A stretch of DNA of 17,882 nucleotides from FEN-1297 sp964618785 (GCA_964618785.1 CAZUCY010000073.1:1-17882), one strand, 5' to 3'; positions 1 through 8,816 are shown, counted from the first letter of the stretch. Notes: generated by a model not told the origin, from the sequence alone. Numbers and translations are program-made.

Positions 1-306
1 ACCTTCTCATTAATAATTGCATGTATTGTGAAAACACGTGAAAGATTTATGGGAATTGGGCAGGTGCTTACTATGCCTCTTTTCTTTGCAAGTAATGCCA
101 TATATCCGATAGCTATAATGCCGGATTGGCTTAAAGCAATTGCTCATTTTAATCCGCTTACTTATGAGGTCGACGCACTGCGTGCATTTATGATTAATGG
201 CGGCACAAGTCTTTATGGATTGTCGTTTGATTTTGGAGCGCTGCTCTTATCAATGATAATTTTAACAGTTATTGCAACTGTCCTTTATCCTTCTGTCGCA
301 AGATAA
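1..306 (+). CDS. ABC-2 type transporter permease, C-terminal part (partial at left edge)
   Basis: The reading frame is open from the first base and ends with TAA at 304-306, so the true start lies outside the window; about 101 C-terminal residues are visible. They show the usual end of an ABC-2 exporter membrane subunit: a helix with ...FFASNAIYPI, the conserved loop ending in FNPLTYEVDALR, and a last hydrophobic helix (GALLLSMIILTVIATVLYP). In the DrrB/NodJ-like ABC-2 family, the segment 'P..W....FNPLTY..D..R' sits just before the final helix, which supports the call. The protein would sit in the inner membrane and work with an ATPase subunit, probably encoded just upstream. The exported substrate cannot be told from this fragment. 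A GTG at 28 opens a shorter frame but is clearly internal. Confidence 0.85.
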   Translation, partial: TFSLIIACIVKTRERFMGIGQVLTMPLFFASNAIYPIAIMPDWLKAIAHFNPLTYEVDALRAFMINGGTSLYGLSFDFGALLLSMIILTVIATVLYPSVAR

Positions 307-399
307 ATGAATGATAATAATTGTTGAAGTGAAATTATTAATCGTTGAGCATTTTTGGTTGAAATATTTCTTCTTTAAATAAATATAAAAGGTATGCTT

Positions 400-993
400 A
401 TGCCGCAGGAACTAAAAATTAATTTGGATAAAACTGCTATTGTTGTTATTGATTTACAGAAAGGCATTGCTTCTTTATCGGCTGAACCTCATCCGGCAAA
501 GGAGGTCGTCGAAAATACGGCAAAGCTTTTAACCGCATTGCGTGAAAATAATATGCCTGTTTTTTTAGTGCATGTTACGCCCTCTCCTGACTTGAAAGAT
601 GCTTTGCATCCCATTACTGAAACAAGTTTTTCAAGGACTTCTTTTAACCCAGGCTGGAGCGACTACATGCCTGAGCTGAATATCCAGCCGACGGATTTTT
701 TAATTACCAAACATCAATGGGGCGCTTTTTATGGTACCGACCTCGATCTTCAGTTGAGAAGAAGGGGAATGGATACTATAATTCTATGTGGTATTTCAAC
801 TAATTTCGGAGTGGAAAGCACGGCAAGGTTTGCTTATGAGTTTGGATACAATCAAATTCTTGTTGAGGATGCAATGTCTGCAATGACTAAAGAAGCTCAT
901 GAAGCTTCAGTCAAATATGTCTTTCCCCGGCTTGGATTAATTCGTTCAACTAATGAAGTTCTGGCTGCAATAAATTCCGCCAAATCAAATTGA
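400..993 (+). CDS. Isochorismatase-family hydrolase, YecD-like
   Basis: A 197-residue cysteine-hydrolase-fold protein. The isochorismatase core is clear: Asp18 in VVIDLQKG, Lys104 in ITKHQWGAFYGTDL, and the CGISTNFGVESTARFA loop at 130-145. In most family members (nicotinamidase, N-carbamoylsarcosine amidase) the loop reads T-N-x-C-V-x-S-T and supplies the nucleophilic Cys. Here that position is Gly137. From memory, E. coli YecD has the same WGAFYGTDLELQLRRRG and ISTN-IGVESTAR signature, so this is a YecD-type protein of unknown substrate; EntB-type isochorismatases also lack the Cys. I start at ATG 400 because AAAGG at 388-392 is 7 nt upstream. The alternative ATG at 394 would touch that site and adds two residues. 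It is convergent with the FAH-family gene, 50 bp away. Confidence 0.88.
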   Translation: MPQELKINLDKTAIVVIDLQKGIASLSAEPHPAKEVVENTAKLLTALRENNMPVFLVHVTPSPDLKDALHPITETSFSRTSFNPGWSDYMPELNIQPTDFLITKHQWGAFYGTDLDLQLRRRGMDTIILCGISTNFGVESTARFAYEFGYNQILVEDAMSAMTKEAHEASVKYVFPRLGLIRSTNEVLAAINSAKSN

Positions 994-1043
994 TCTGTAT
1001 TGCAACTTAACGGAGAGATTCAATAAATTTTTCCTATTGCGGT

Positions 1044-1886
1044 TTAGGAAGTAATTACAGGATTAATTATCTCACCAATGCCCTTAATCCAAGTACATAC
1101 AACATCTCCTGATTTAAGAAATACCGGAGGCGTTCTGCTGAATCCTACACCGCTTGGTGTTCCTGTTGCAATTATGTCCCCAGGTTCGAAGGTAAATGAG
1201 CGGGATAGTTGTGAAATTAATTCTGCAACACTAAAAATCATATTCTTTGTGCTATCTTGCTGAAGTATTACGCCGTTTACACTACACCCAAGCTCTAAAT
1301 TCTGGGGATCGGAGATATCATCCTTTGTTGCTATAACCGGTCCCATAGGACAGAAAGTATCTAAAGATTTACCCCGGACCCATTGCTTGTCCGAAAATTG
1401 AATATCACGGGCGGATATATCATTTATAATTGTATAGCCAAATATATAATTAAATGCTTCTTCTTTTTCAATATTCTTAGCTCTTTTCCCGATGACAACT
1501 CCAAGCTCAGCTTCATAATCGACCTGTTGAGTAATTTCTAAGGGAATTATTATTGGATCAGTAGGACCGGTTATTGAATTGTTAAATTTTGTGAACACTA
1601 ATGGAGATTTGGGAACCTCCATCTTGGATTCCTTTGCATGATCGAAATAATTCAAGCCTATAGCTACAATCTTTGAAGGATTTCTAAGCGGTGCATCGAG
1701 GGTTTTATGTGATAATTTAAAATCTTTATTTATTACTTTTACAGAATCTTCAAGTTTTTTCCATTCAGCTTCGCCGGCTTCAATAAATTCATGCAACTTG
1801 CCGGGAAAGCCTAATTTTGAAAATGGAATTATTCCGTTTTTAGAAATTACTATTGCGGATCCGTCTTTTAAAGTTGCAAATTTCAT
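1044..1886 (-). CDS. Fumarylacetoacetate hydrolase (FAH) family protein
   Basis: A 280-residue protein with a full FAH domain at about 70-278, preceded by the short N-terminal domain typical of the bacterial FAHD1/YcgM/HpcE-like group. Family motifs: IGLNYFDHAKE (77-86, catalytic His83), the metal-binding ExE of DYEAELGVVIGKRA (Glu125, Glu127), NDISARDIQ (Asp156 as third ligand), WVRGKSLDTFCPMGP, and GDIIATGTPSGVG (236-248). Members hydrolyse or decarboxylate 2,4-diketo acids (acylpyruvases, oxaloacetate decarboxylases) or act in aromatic meta-cleavage; the substrate cannot be chosen from sequence. It is cytoplasmic, with no signal peptide. It lies 21 bp downstream of the propeller lipoprotein on the same strand, so it may be the last gene of the receptor operon. 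No good ribosome site precedes the ATG, and the functional link to that operon is not obvious. Confidence 0.9.
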   Translation of the reverse strand: MKFATLKDGSAIVISKNGIIPFSKLGFPGKLHEFIEAGEAEWKKLEDSVKVINKDFKLSHKTLDAPLRNPSKIVAIGLNYFDHAKESKMEVPKSPLVFTKFNNSITGPTDPIIIPLEITQQVDYEAELGVVIGKRAKNIEKEEAFNYIFGYTIINDISARDIQFSDKQWVRGKSLDTFCPMGPVIATKDDISDPQNLELGCSVNGVILQQDSTKNMIFSVAELISQLSRSFTFEPGDIIATGTPSGVGFSRTPPVFLKSGDVVCTWIKGIGEIINPVITS

Positions 1887-1907
1887 CTTATGTAAAGCAG
1901 AAAAATC

Positions 1908-3401
1908 TTATTTTGAACGATTACCTTTATATTCATATAATCCCGAATCAGTGGATAACCAGATGTTGCCGTATGAATCTTCAGCTATTCCGGTTAGACC
2001 GCTTATATTCAGCCCGGTGTTAGCGTTGTCAAAAAGAGTCGGTGATGCAGGCGAAGTAAACATTACTAAACCCTGATCAGTTCCGACCCACTTAACATTT
2101 TTGCTGTCAATAAAAATAGCTGTGGTCTTACTATATGTAGGAGTCGGATAATAGTTATGCCAGCTTGTACCATCAAAACAAGTTAAACCGTGACCAAGTT
2201 TATTATCCATGCCGTAGCCAATCCAAACTTCTCCTGTTGGTCCGGCGGCTATTGCCGCTATATTATTACTTTGTATTATTGAATTATCAGCAGAATAATA
2301 ATGCCAGGTATTAGAAGATGCGTTTATTACTTCTATGCCGGAGTTTAATAATCCAGCCCAGATATTGTCATTATTATCTACGGCGGCAGCCACGATGTAA
2401 TTAGTAAAAATGATATTGCTATTATCACCCAAACTTATCAAGTTCATTGTTTCGTTTTTCCAGTTCTTTACTCCGTTCGGTTGAAAAACTTCCATCAAAC
2501 CACCCTGAGTTCCTATATACCAATTACTTTCTTTATCTACAGCAATAGTCTGCACATTATAATTTAATAAACTTGAATTCATAGAACCGAATTGCTTTAA
2601 TATGGACCCATTATAAACGATAAACCCGCCGGGAGTGCCGAAAAGCAGGTCATTATTATTGTCAATAGTACTGCAATTAATTTGAAAGCTTAAAGAAGTA
2701 TAATAGGTTTTCCAGTTTTTGCCGTCAAAACTTAAGAATCCATTGCCTGCGGAACCGGCATATACAACATTATTTTTGTCAACTGAAACGCAAGTCAGAT
2801 TCTCATGCGGTATAGCGGAATTTAATTGAGTATAATCCTCCCAAAGAGTAGTATCAATAAGTAATTTATATACTGATGAATAATTTGAACTGCTTACCGA
2901 TACAAGCTCGCTGTCATCCTGGTAATTCAGTATATGAAACCTGACATAGTAATTACCGGGTAAAATATTTTGTAAGGTATAAGGCGTAAAGTGTCCGGTA
3001 CTGGAGTCATTAAGAAAAATTTCAGCTTTACTTGGTGTACTTGAACAGCTTATATTGCCAAGCATTAAGGAGTTCTTGGAATAATCAACGAAAATGGAGA
3101 GCCTTTTCCCATCAACAACATTTGCAGCAAAGGAACTATCCCTATATAAGTTTTTTTTCAAAGTAATACTATACGTCCCGGTTCCGAGCCACGTTAAACT
3201 ATCCGGTGTAATTCTTCCTCTTTCCACATTATTTAAATAAATTTGGAAACCTTCTGGATTCGAGTTTAAAAAGATATATCCGTTTGGCGGCGGTGTATCC
3301 GGCGGAGTAACTGATACTTCTTTACTGCACGAATAGAAAACTATTATGGCTGTTAGCGTAATAAAAATTTTAATAATAATATTACATAAATATTTTATCA
3401 T
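1908..3401 (-). CDS. Lipoprotein with two PEGA domains and a beta-propeller
   Basis: A 497-residue predicted lipoprotein. The N-terminal hydrophobic segment ends in FYSC with Cys25 as the lipidation site, followed by a Pro-rich linker (TPPDTPPPNG). Two PEGA-type Ig-like domains follow (about 41-110 and 115-182, with NPEGFQIYLN and TPSKAEIFLN). From about 187 to the C-terminus there are repeated blades of the 'two-component regulator propeller' type, with units such as SVDKNNVVYAGS, AVDKESNWYIGTQGGL, AVDNNDNIWAGL, FIDSKNVKWVGTDQGL and AEDSYGNIWLSTDSGL. There is no kinase or DNA-binding part, so it is not a hybrid sensor. Its ATG overlaps the stop of the DUF4249 gene by one base (TAATG), implying translational coupling. 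I infer an outer-membrane-anchored accessory protein of the receptor; PEGA and propeller folds both suggest protein or glycan contact. Confidence 0.85.
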   Translation of the reverse strand: MIKYLCNIIIKIFITLTAIIVFYSCSKEVSVTPPDTPPPNGYIFLNSNPEGFQIYLNNVERGRITPDSLTWLGTGTYSITLKKNLYRDSSFAANVVDGKRLSIFVDYSKNSLMLGNISCSSTPSKAEIFLNDSSTGHFTPYTLQNILPGNYYVRFHILNYQDDSELVSVSSSNYSSVYKLLIDTTLWEDYTQLNSAIPHENLTCVSVDKNNVVYAGSAGNGFLSFDGKNWKTYYTSLSFQINCSTIDNNNDLLFGTPGGFIVYNGSILKQFGSMNSSLLNYNVQTIAVDKESNWYIGTQGGLMEVFQPNGVKNWKNETMNLISLGDNSNIIFTNYIVAAAVDNNDNIWAGLLNSGIEVINASSNTWHYYSADNSIIQSNNIAAIAAGPTGEVWIGYGMDNKLGHGLTCFDGTSWHNYYPTPTYSKTTAIFIDSKNVKWVGTDQGLVMFTSPASPTLFDNANTGLNISGLTGIAEDSYGNIWLSTDSGLYEYKGNRSK

Positions 3402-4357
3402 TAATAATGATTGTTATACCCTAAAGTGTCTAAATATTTATCATCAAACCTTAGATAATAATCGGTCCTTGAAAATGAGCCGAAAATTCCATAACCGCCT
3501 TGAATATTGGAATAATCCGGTGGGTCTATTATTACGGTAAAATCATTTACGCTGTTCTGAAGGGATGAATAATAGGTGGAAAGATTTTGATCGTATACAA
3601 TTAGTTGAATATCAATTCCGACAATGTTGTAATTCAGCTTGTCCTGATCGTTAGCTGCGATCTCATTCAGCGCTGAACTGATTGTCGCTACATCAATATT
3701 AAAATAATTGATCGTAGTTGGACCCGGATAGATAGGCACGGAATTGCCATTTTGATTGGAATAAATTAATGGTACCTGGTGCTCTTGAAGTTCACTTGAA
3801 CCTACTCTATAATATTCTATCATAATTTTAGGCTGATAAACAGTGCCTAATAATTGCCAGATAATGCTGATGTAATTTTTTCCGTCAACAGGCGGCACTA
3901 TAATATCATTGTCAGCATTAAAAAAATTACCGGAGGAAACATCCGGTAAGGTAGTATTTGACTGGAGCAGTAAACCATTTGGTAATAAAGCCTGGATTTG
4001 GAGGTTTTGTCCGGGGTCGGGTTTTAAATTCCGGATGTAATAAAAGTGAACTGAATCTTTATAACCCGGAGTACTTATTGTTAAAGAACTATCGCGTAAA
4101 GTGTAAATAGTATCCTTGTACCAGATATTTACATCTGCCCCGGCGATAAATTTGTTTGATGTATCGGATGAGGGATTTATATCATTTGCGGGTCTGTAAG
4201 ACCTGGTGATTGTTACATACTGAACTGAACTGTCGTTCCTCATAATTCCATTCAGGACATATCTTTGTCTGAATGGAGCATCAATGTTCAGGGAAGTTTC
4301 GCATGAAAATAACAGGAAAGCAGTGAGTATAGTATTTATCAGAAAAATAATTTTCAT
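3401..4357 (-). CDS. DUF4249 domain-containing lipoprotein
   Basis: A 318-residue protein with a lipoprotein signal: LLFSCE, Cys19 as lipidation site. The mature part follows the DUF4249 pattern: an early VLNGIMRNDSSVQYVTITRSYRP segment, GADVNIWYKDTIYTL, a YIRNLKPDPGQNLQIQALLPNG strand and a C-terminal region ending in a GIFGSFSRTDYYLRF-like stretch (split at about residue 292). In Bacteroidota, DUF4249 proteins are commonly encoded immediately after a TonB-dependent receptor, and that is so here: its ATG overlaps the receptor stop by 4 bp (ATGA, 4354-4357). Probably an outer-membrane partner of the receptor, analogous in position to SusD, though not homologous as far as I can see. Ligand unknown. 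Assignment rests on context plus recalled motif pattern. Confidence 0.78.
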   Translation of the reverse strand: MKIIFLINTILTAFLLFSCETSLNIDAPFRQRYVLNGIMRNDSSVQYVTITRSYRPANDINPSSDTSNKFIAGADVNIWYKDTIYTLRDSSLTISTPGYKDSVHFYYIRNLKPDPGQNLQIQALLPNGLLLQSNTTLPDVSSGNFFNADNDIIVPPVDGKNYISIIWQLLGTVYQPKIMIEYYRVGSSELQEHQVPLIYSNQNGNSVPIYPGPTTINYFNIDVATISSALNEIAANDQDKLNYNIVGIDIQLIVYDQNLSTYYSSLQNSVNDFTVIIDPPDYSNIQGGYGIFGSFSRTDYYLRFDDKYLDTLGYNNHY

Positions 4358-6609
4358 ATTTCAATATCCAATGTTGCAGTTGGTAAAAATGGCAGCATAT
4401 TTACTCTTTGCCCTGTTTGCCTGTTAAAATAGAAAATATTTTTACGATTATAAACATTTATTATACTAAAATCGAAACCGCACGCAAAATCCCAGATTGT
4501 AAACTTCTTTGTTATACTAAAATCGAGTCTATGATAATCGGGGAGCCGGGCAAGATTTTGATCGGCAAGAATTTGTATAGGCAGATATCCTGTATAAATT
4601 GACCAGTCCGAAAATAAATTGTCAAAATAAAATTTATCATAGTAACCCATATTTTGAGTAAACGGAAGTCCTGAGTCATATACCCAGATTATAGTTGTTT
4701 CCCATTTCTTTCCTAAATCGGCATTCAAAATTAAATTCAGCGCATTTCGAACGTCATAGCCTGGATAGTAAACCCAATTATTTAAGGTATTATAGCTCCA
4801 GCCTAATGTGTAAGAAGCTGTAAACTTTATGATATCTAAAGCGTAAATAAATTGAAATTCCCAGCCGTAAGATTCATTTGAGCCGGGTAGTAAATCGGGA
4901 TCACTTGAAGTAAATTTATCTTCATTCAAAATAGGAATATTATGAAGAATTTTATAGTAACCTTGTATGTCTAACGAAAGATTTGGTGTGAATTCCGTTT
5001 TCATCCCTATAGTATAATGAATTGCGGATGACGGCTTTAAATAAGGCGGAGTTATTATCCATGGATCAAATAAAGAAATAACTTCATTTGGATCCGAAAG
5101 AGTAGTTACTTGCTGGGTATAAATTCCCCAGGCGGCTTTTAAAGAAACTTCCGGCAGCAATCTGTAAGTCAGATTGACCCTGGGGCTTAATTGCATCGAA
5201 CTGCCTTCCGCCTGCGAGAGACCGGTTAAATCTAAATAGGTCCCTATATTTGCTCCAAAGTTTTCGAATCGCTGAAATTTATAAAGTGCATAAATACTCA
5301 TATCTGCGCCATTAGACCCGATATTCGATACAGCCCCTAATGAATTTTCCAGGTACAATTTTGTATCAAGCGCTTTAGCATCCATCCCGACATCCATCTC
5401 ATCTTTTGTATCATACACGTAAATAAAGCTGGAATTGAATGTAAGATCATTCACCTTGTTTGATTCCGGTTTAGCGCTGCTCAATTTTGGGTCTACTTCT
5501 CCGTCAAATTCGCTCCAATGTAAATCAATATTAAAAAATAAAGGTGAGTCCGTAATTTGCGACCACTTAAATGCGAAAAGATTATTATTCCAATCTATGT
5601 TTTGTGTAAGTGGATTGTCACTTGCAATTTTATCACCGCTTGAAAATCCTTCAATTACAATTTTAGAGCCTTTAATAAAATTCGGGTTTGCATAATTTAA
5701 TTTATAAGATAAATCATAAAAATTTATCGGAACATCTTCATTATTAAGAAATTGCTGCAGAATTTCAGTAGAAAAACTTTTTCTGCCCGTAACTATAAAT
5801 GAACCGTAAGGAATAGGCCCTTCTACTAATATTTTCCCGGATAGAAAACTGGCGCTGGCTTTAGCATCGAAGTTATTTTTATTACCATCTTTAGTAATTA
5901 TATTCATCACAGAAGATAATCTGCCGTTATAATTAGCTGGAAAACCGCCCTTATAAAACTCTGCGCTATTTATCATGTCCGGGTCTATTACACTGAAAAT
6001 ACCAAACGCATGAAATGGGTTGTAAATTGTTGTGCCGTCCAAGAGGACAAGATTTTCATTACTATCACTGCCTCTTACATAATAACGTGCAGAAATATCG
6101 CTGGTTGACTGTACTCCGGGTATATATTGTAATGATCGGAAAATATCCGATTCTACACCGTTCGGTAATATTTCCAGTTCTTTTTCAGAAATACGCTGAA
6201 GCCCTATATCCGGTGTGTTCTTTTCTGTTATTCTCTCTCCTATGCGTTCAACGGGCTTAAGCAGAATGCTGGTTGGCGCAAGTTCAACCTTAATTGCCGT
6301 TGTGCTGTTTGCAGAAATAATCACCCGGATAATTTTCGTTGTATATCCGACGAATGAAACTATGACGTCATATCCTTTGTTTGCCGGTATGGAAGGAAGA
6401 TAGAAGTAACCGTTGGAATTTGCGGAAGCGCCTATTTTTAATTCATTAATTACAATATTACTAAAGGGCAGCGCTTCGCCGTTTGTAGAATCAATAATTG
6501 AACCCCTTAATATCCCCTTACCTTGTGAATACAGGCAGTTAGTTAAAATTAAACTAATAAAAATAAATATATACAACGGATAAATATTTCGAAAATAATA
6601 TTTAATCAC
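4354..6609 (-). CDS. TonB-dependent outer-membrane receptor with CarboxypepD_reg-like domain
   Basis: A 751-residue outer-membrane protein. Signal peptide about 1-29 (ends CLYSQG); CarboxypepD_reg-like domain about 31-112 (GILRGSIIDSTNGEALPFSN, GYFYLPSIPA, VSFVGY); plug domain about 130-245 with IFRSLQYIPGVQ, ARYYVRGSDSNENLVLLDG, YKGGFPANYNGRLSSVMNI; then a 22-strand-type barrel to the C-terminus. The N-terminal STN signalling domain is absent, so it is a transporter and not an anti-sigma-coupled receptor. The last residue is Ile (TLDIEI), not the frequent terminal Phe. First gene of a minus-strand operon with DUF4249 and PEGA/propeller lipoproteins. GGGTGA about 6 nt before the ATG can serve as ribosome site. 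Substrate cannot be read from the sequence; energised import or export across the outer membrane by TonB-ExbBD is the family role. Confidence 0.92.
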   Translation of the reverse strand: MIKYYFRNIYPLYIFIFISLILTNCLYSQGKGILRGSIIDSTNGEALPFSNIVINELKIGASANSNGYFYLPSIPANKGYDVIVSFVGYTTKIIRVIISANSTTAIKVELAPTSILLKPVERIGERITEKNTPDIGLQRISEKELEILPNGVESDIFRSLQYIPGVQSTSDISARYYVRGSDSNENLVLLDGTTIYNPFHAFGIFSVIDPDMINSAEFYKGGFPANYNGRLSSVMNIITKDGNKNNFDAKASASFLSGKILVEGPIPYGSFIVTGRKSFSTEILQQFLNNEDVPINFYDLSYKLNYANPNFIKGSKIVIEGFSSGDKIASDNPLTQNIDWNNNLFAFKWSQITDSPLFFNIDLHWSEFDGEVDPKLSSAKPESNKVNDLTFNSSFIYVYDTKDEMDVGMDAKALDTKLYLENSLGAVSNIGSNGADMSIYALYKFQRFENFGANIGTYLDLTGLSQAEGSSMQLSPRVNLTYRLLPEVSLKAAWGIYTQQVTTLSDPNEVISLFDPWIITPPYLKPSSAIHYTIGMKTEFTPNLSLDIQGYYKILHNIPILNEDKFTSSDPDLLPGSNESYGWEFQFIYALDIIKFTASYTLGWSYNTLNNWVYYPGYDVRNALNLILNADLGKKWETTIIWVYDSGLPFTQNMGYYDKFYFDNLFSDWSIYTGYLPIQILADQNLARLPDYHRLDFSITKKFTIWDFACGFDFSIINVYNRKNIFYFNRQTGQRVNMLPFLPTATLDIEI

Positions 6610-6893
6610 CCGGATTCAGCCTTAAGATTATTAAATATAACCGACCTTAATAAAAATATATATTTTATTCGTAATAAAAATAAGAATTTATTTTTCAAAG
6701 TATTCATTTATAAAAAAATAACAATCCTTGTATGAAAATATTATATTAGCTTACATTAAAATAAACTTATTTCAATGAATTTAATCCTGAATCTTAATAT
6801 CAAACAAATAAAAATAAAAATTATTATTTACGGATTCATTGTAATAAAACCTTAAAATTAATTTATTTAATTTTGAATAAGGAGAAACTTAAA
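6610..6893. promoter_or_regulatory. Divergent AT-rich intergenic region between receptor operon and acyl-CoA ligase
   Basis: This 284-bp stretch separates two divergently transcribed genes, so it must hold both promoters. It is extremely AT-rich, which makes -10-like matches meaningless without mapping. The only symmetric element I find is an AT-only inverted repeat, AATAAAA (6649-6655) and TTTTATT (6663-6669) with a 7-nt spacer, about 40-60 bp upstream of the receptor ATG. The ribosome site AAGGAG of the ligase is at 6879-6884. No specific operator can be assigned. Confidence 0.4.
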
Positions 6894-8816
6894 ATGTCCT
6901 TCAAAACTTTACCATGGCTTTTTGAAAATAGCGTTATGAAATATTCAGGAAATATATTAATGTGGGAAAAGACGGGTTCACAATATGATGGCACCTCCTA
7001 CAATAGTATGAAAACACTTGTGTATAATTTTTCTGCAGGCTTAATACAATTAGGATTAAAATACGGTGAACGTGCTGCATTAATTTCCGAAGGTAGAAAA
7101 TTTTGGGTAATGAGTGAAATGGGAATTCTCTATACAGGAGCAATAAATGTTCCGGTTTCAGTAAAGATAGATGAATTATCCGAGTTGAAATTCCGGCTTG
7201 CACATTCAGGATGTAAAATAGCCGTCGTATCGGAAACGCAGTTGCAAAAAATAAGGAAGATTAAGAATGATCTCCCTGACCTTGAGAAAGTTGTCGTATT
7301 GGATTCCGTGATAGACTTGGATGAGGATGAAATCATGGTTGATAATGTTTTAAAATCAGGGGAGGAATATTTAAAAAGTCATGCAAAAGAATTCGAAGAT
7401 CGATGGCGTTCAATTAAGGAATCCGATTGCGCAAATATTTGTTATACTTCCGGAACAACCGCCGATCCTAAGGGTATAACGTTAAGCCATCGGAACTATA
7501 CTGCAAACGTAGAGCAGGCTTCAAGTCTTTTACATATTCCTGAATATTATGTATCTCTTCTTATTTTACCGTGGGATCATGCTTTTGCTCATACCGGCGG
7601 AATCTATACTCTTATGTACAATGGAGCAAGTATGGCTTCTGTTCAAATAGGTAATTCAGCTTTGGAAACATTGAAAAATATACCTCAGAATATTAAGGAA
7701 GTCCAGCCGTCATTTTTACTCAGTGTCCCTTCATTGGCAAAGAACTTTAGAAAAAATATTGAAAAAGGCATCCGTCAAAAGGGTCCTAAAGTAGAAAAAA
7801 TGTTTCAAAAAGCTTTAAAATTGGCTTATGCTTACAATAGAGACGGCTGGGACAAAGGTAAAGGGATTCAAAAATTAAAGAAGCCTCTTTATATTCTTTA
7901 TGATAAAATATTTTTTAGCAAGATTCGAGAGAATTTTGGAGGACGCCTGGAGTTTTTTATCGGGGGCGGCGCTCTGCTTGATATTGAACTTCAGCGTTTT
8001 TTTTATGCAATAGGAATTCCCATGCTTCAGGGTTACGGGTTAACAGAAGCGGCTCCGGTGATTTCTGCAAATGTTCCTCAAAAACATAAACTTGGCTCCT
8101 CCGGAGCAATCGTATCTAATCTTCAAGTGAAAATTTGTGATGAGAATGGGAACGAGTTACCTGTTGGGGGAAAAGGCGAAATTGTTATAAAAGGGGAAAA
8201 TGTGATGACAGGTTATTGGAAAAATGAGAAGGCAACTAATGATGCTATAAAAGATGGCTGGCTGTTTACAGGGGATTTAGGCTATTTAGATAGTGATGGT
8301 TTCTTGTACGTGCTCGGAAGAAATAAAAGTCTTTTAATAAGCAGTGACGGTGAAAAATACAGCCCCGAAGGAATTGAAGAAGCGATTACGGAACATTCAA
8401 AATTTATAGACCAAATAATGTTGTACAATAATCAATCCCCATATACAATTGCTCTTATAGTACTAAATAAAGAAGCAATTTTAAGGTGGCTTAATGAAAA
8501 AAAGCTTTCTTGCAGTGATCTTGAAGGACAGGAAAGCGCTTTACGGTTGATTGACTCCGATATAAATGAATTCCTCGATGGAGGAAAATTTGAAGGATTA
8601 TTTCCTAAAAGATGGATTCCATCTGCTATTGCAATCTTAGGTGAAGGCTTTACGGAACAGAATCATTTTTTAAACAGTACATTAAAAATAGTCAGAGGGA
8701 AAATTACTGAGTTCTATAAGAATAGAATTGATTTTGCATTTACGCCGGATGGAAAGGCTATTTGCAATCATCAAAATCTGATGATAATAAGCAGGCTGAA
8801 CAAATTGAACGAATAA
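6894..8816 (+). CDS. Long-chain acyl-CoA synthetase (AMP-forming ligase)
   Basis: A 640-residue adenylate-forming enzyme that activates a carboxylic acid, most likely a long-chain fatty acid, to acyl-AMP and then acyl-CoA. Motifs in order: phosphate loop YTSGTTADPKG (184-194), LPWDHAFAHTGG (225-235, FACS-like), GYGLTEAAPV (380-389), TGDLGYLDSDGFLYVLGR (459-476), SSDGEKYSPEGIE (483-495), and near the end STLKIVRGK with the C-terminal catalytic Lys. Length and insertions match the FACS group (about 600-650) better than short acyl-CoA or aromatic ligases. No signal peptide; probably cytoplasmic or peripheral at the inner membrane. I start at ATG 6894 because AAGGAG at 6879-6884 lies 9 nt upstream; the in-frame TTG at 6873 lies upstream of that site and would translate through it. 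It stands alone between a divergent operon and the efflux cluster. Confidence 0.92.
   Translation: MSFKTLPWLFENSVMKYSGNILMWEKTGSQYDGTSYNSMKTLVYNFSAGLIQLGLKYGERAALISEGRKFWVMSEMGILYTGAINVPVSVKIDELSELKFRLAHSGCKIAVVSETQLQKIRKIKNDLPDLEKVVVLDSVIDLDEDEIMVDNVLKSGEEYLKSHAKEFEDRWRSIKESDCANICYTSGTTADPKGITLSHRNYTANVEQASSLLHIPEYYVSLLILPWDHAFAHTGGIYTLMYNGASMASVQIGNSALETLKNIPQNIKEVQPSFLLSVPSLAKNFRKNIEKGIRQKGPKVEKMFQKALKLAYAYNRDGWDKGKGIQKLKKPLYILYDKIFFSKIRENFGGRLEFFIGGGALLDIELQRFFYAIGIPMLQGYGLTEAAPVISANVPQKHKLGSSGAIVSNLQVKICDENGNELPVGGKGEIVIKGENVMTGYWKNEKATNDAIKDGWLFTGDLGYLDSDGFLYVLGRNKSLLISSDGEKYSPEGIEEAITEHSKFIDQIMLYNNQSPYTIALIVLNKEAILRWLNEKKLSCSDLEGQESALRLIDSDINEFLDGGKFEGLFPKRWIPSAIAILGEGFTEQNHFLNSTLKIVRGKITEFYKNRIDFAFTPDGKAICNHQNLMIISRLNKLNE

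Noticed and set aside
315..340. TAATAATT / AATTATTA inverted repeat after the ABC permease gene, possible terminator
   Set aside because: AT-only stem of 8 bp with a 10-nt loop and no T-run; expected by chance in this composition.
4461..4526. 15-bp direct repeat TTATACTAAAATCGA with 51-bp period inside the receptor gene
   Set aside because: Both copies encode the same DFSI beta-strand stretch in successive barrel strands; explained by coding, not by a DNA element.
6535..6539. Lipobox-like LTNC near the receptor N-terminus
   Set aside because: TonB-dependent receptors are integral barrel proteins; the hydrophobic segment is better read as a normal signal peptide ending at YSQG.
6649..6669. 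AATAAAA/TTTTATT palindrome upstream of the receptor operon as an operator
   Set aside because: AT-only symmetry in a region of almost pure A and T; no dedicated regulator nearby.
6868..6875. TAATTTTG, an exact match to the Bacteroidota -7 element TAnnTTTG
   Set aside because: It sits only about 20 bp before the ligase ATG, so the transcript would begin at or after the AAGGAG ribosome site; the nearest upstream TTG is also too far (26 nt).
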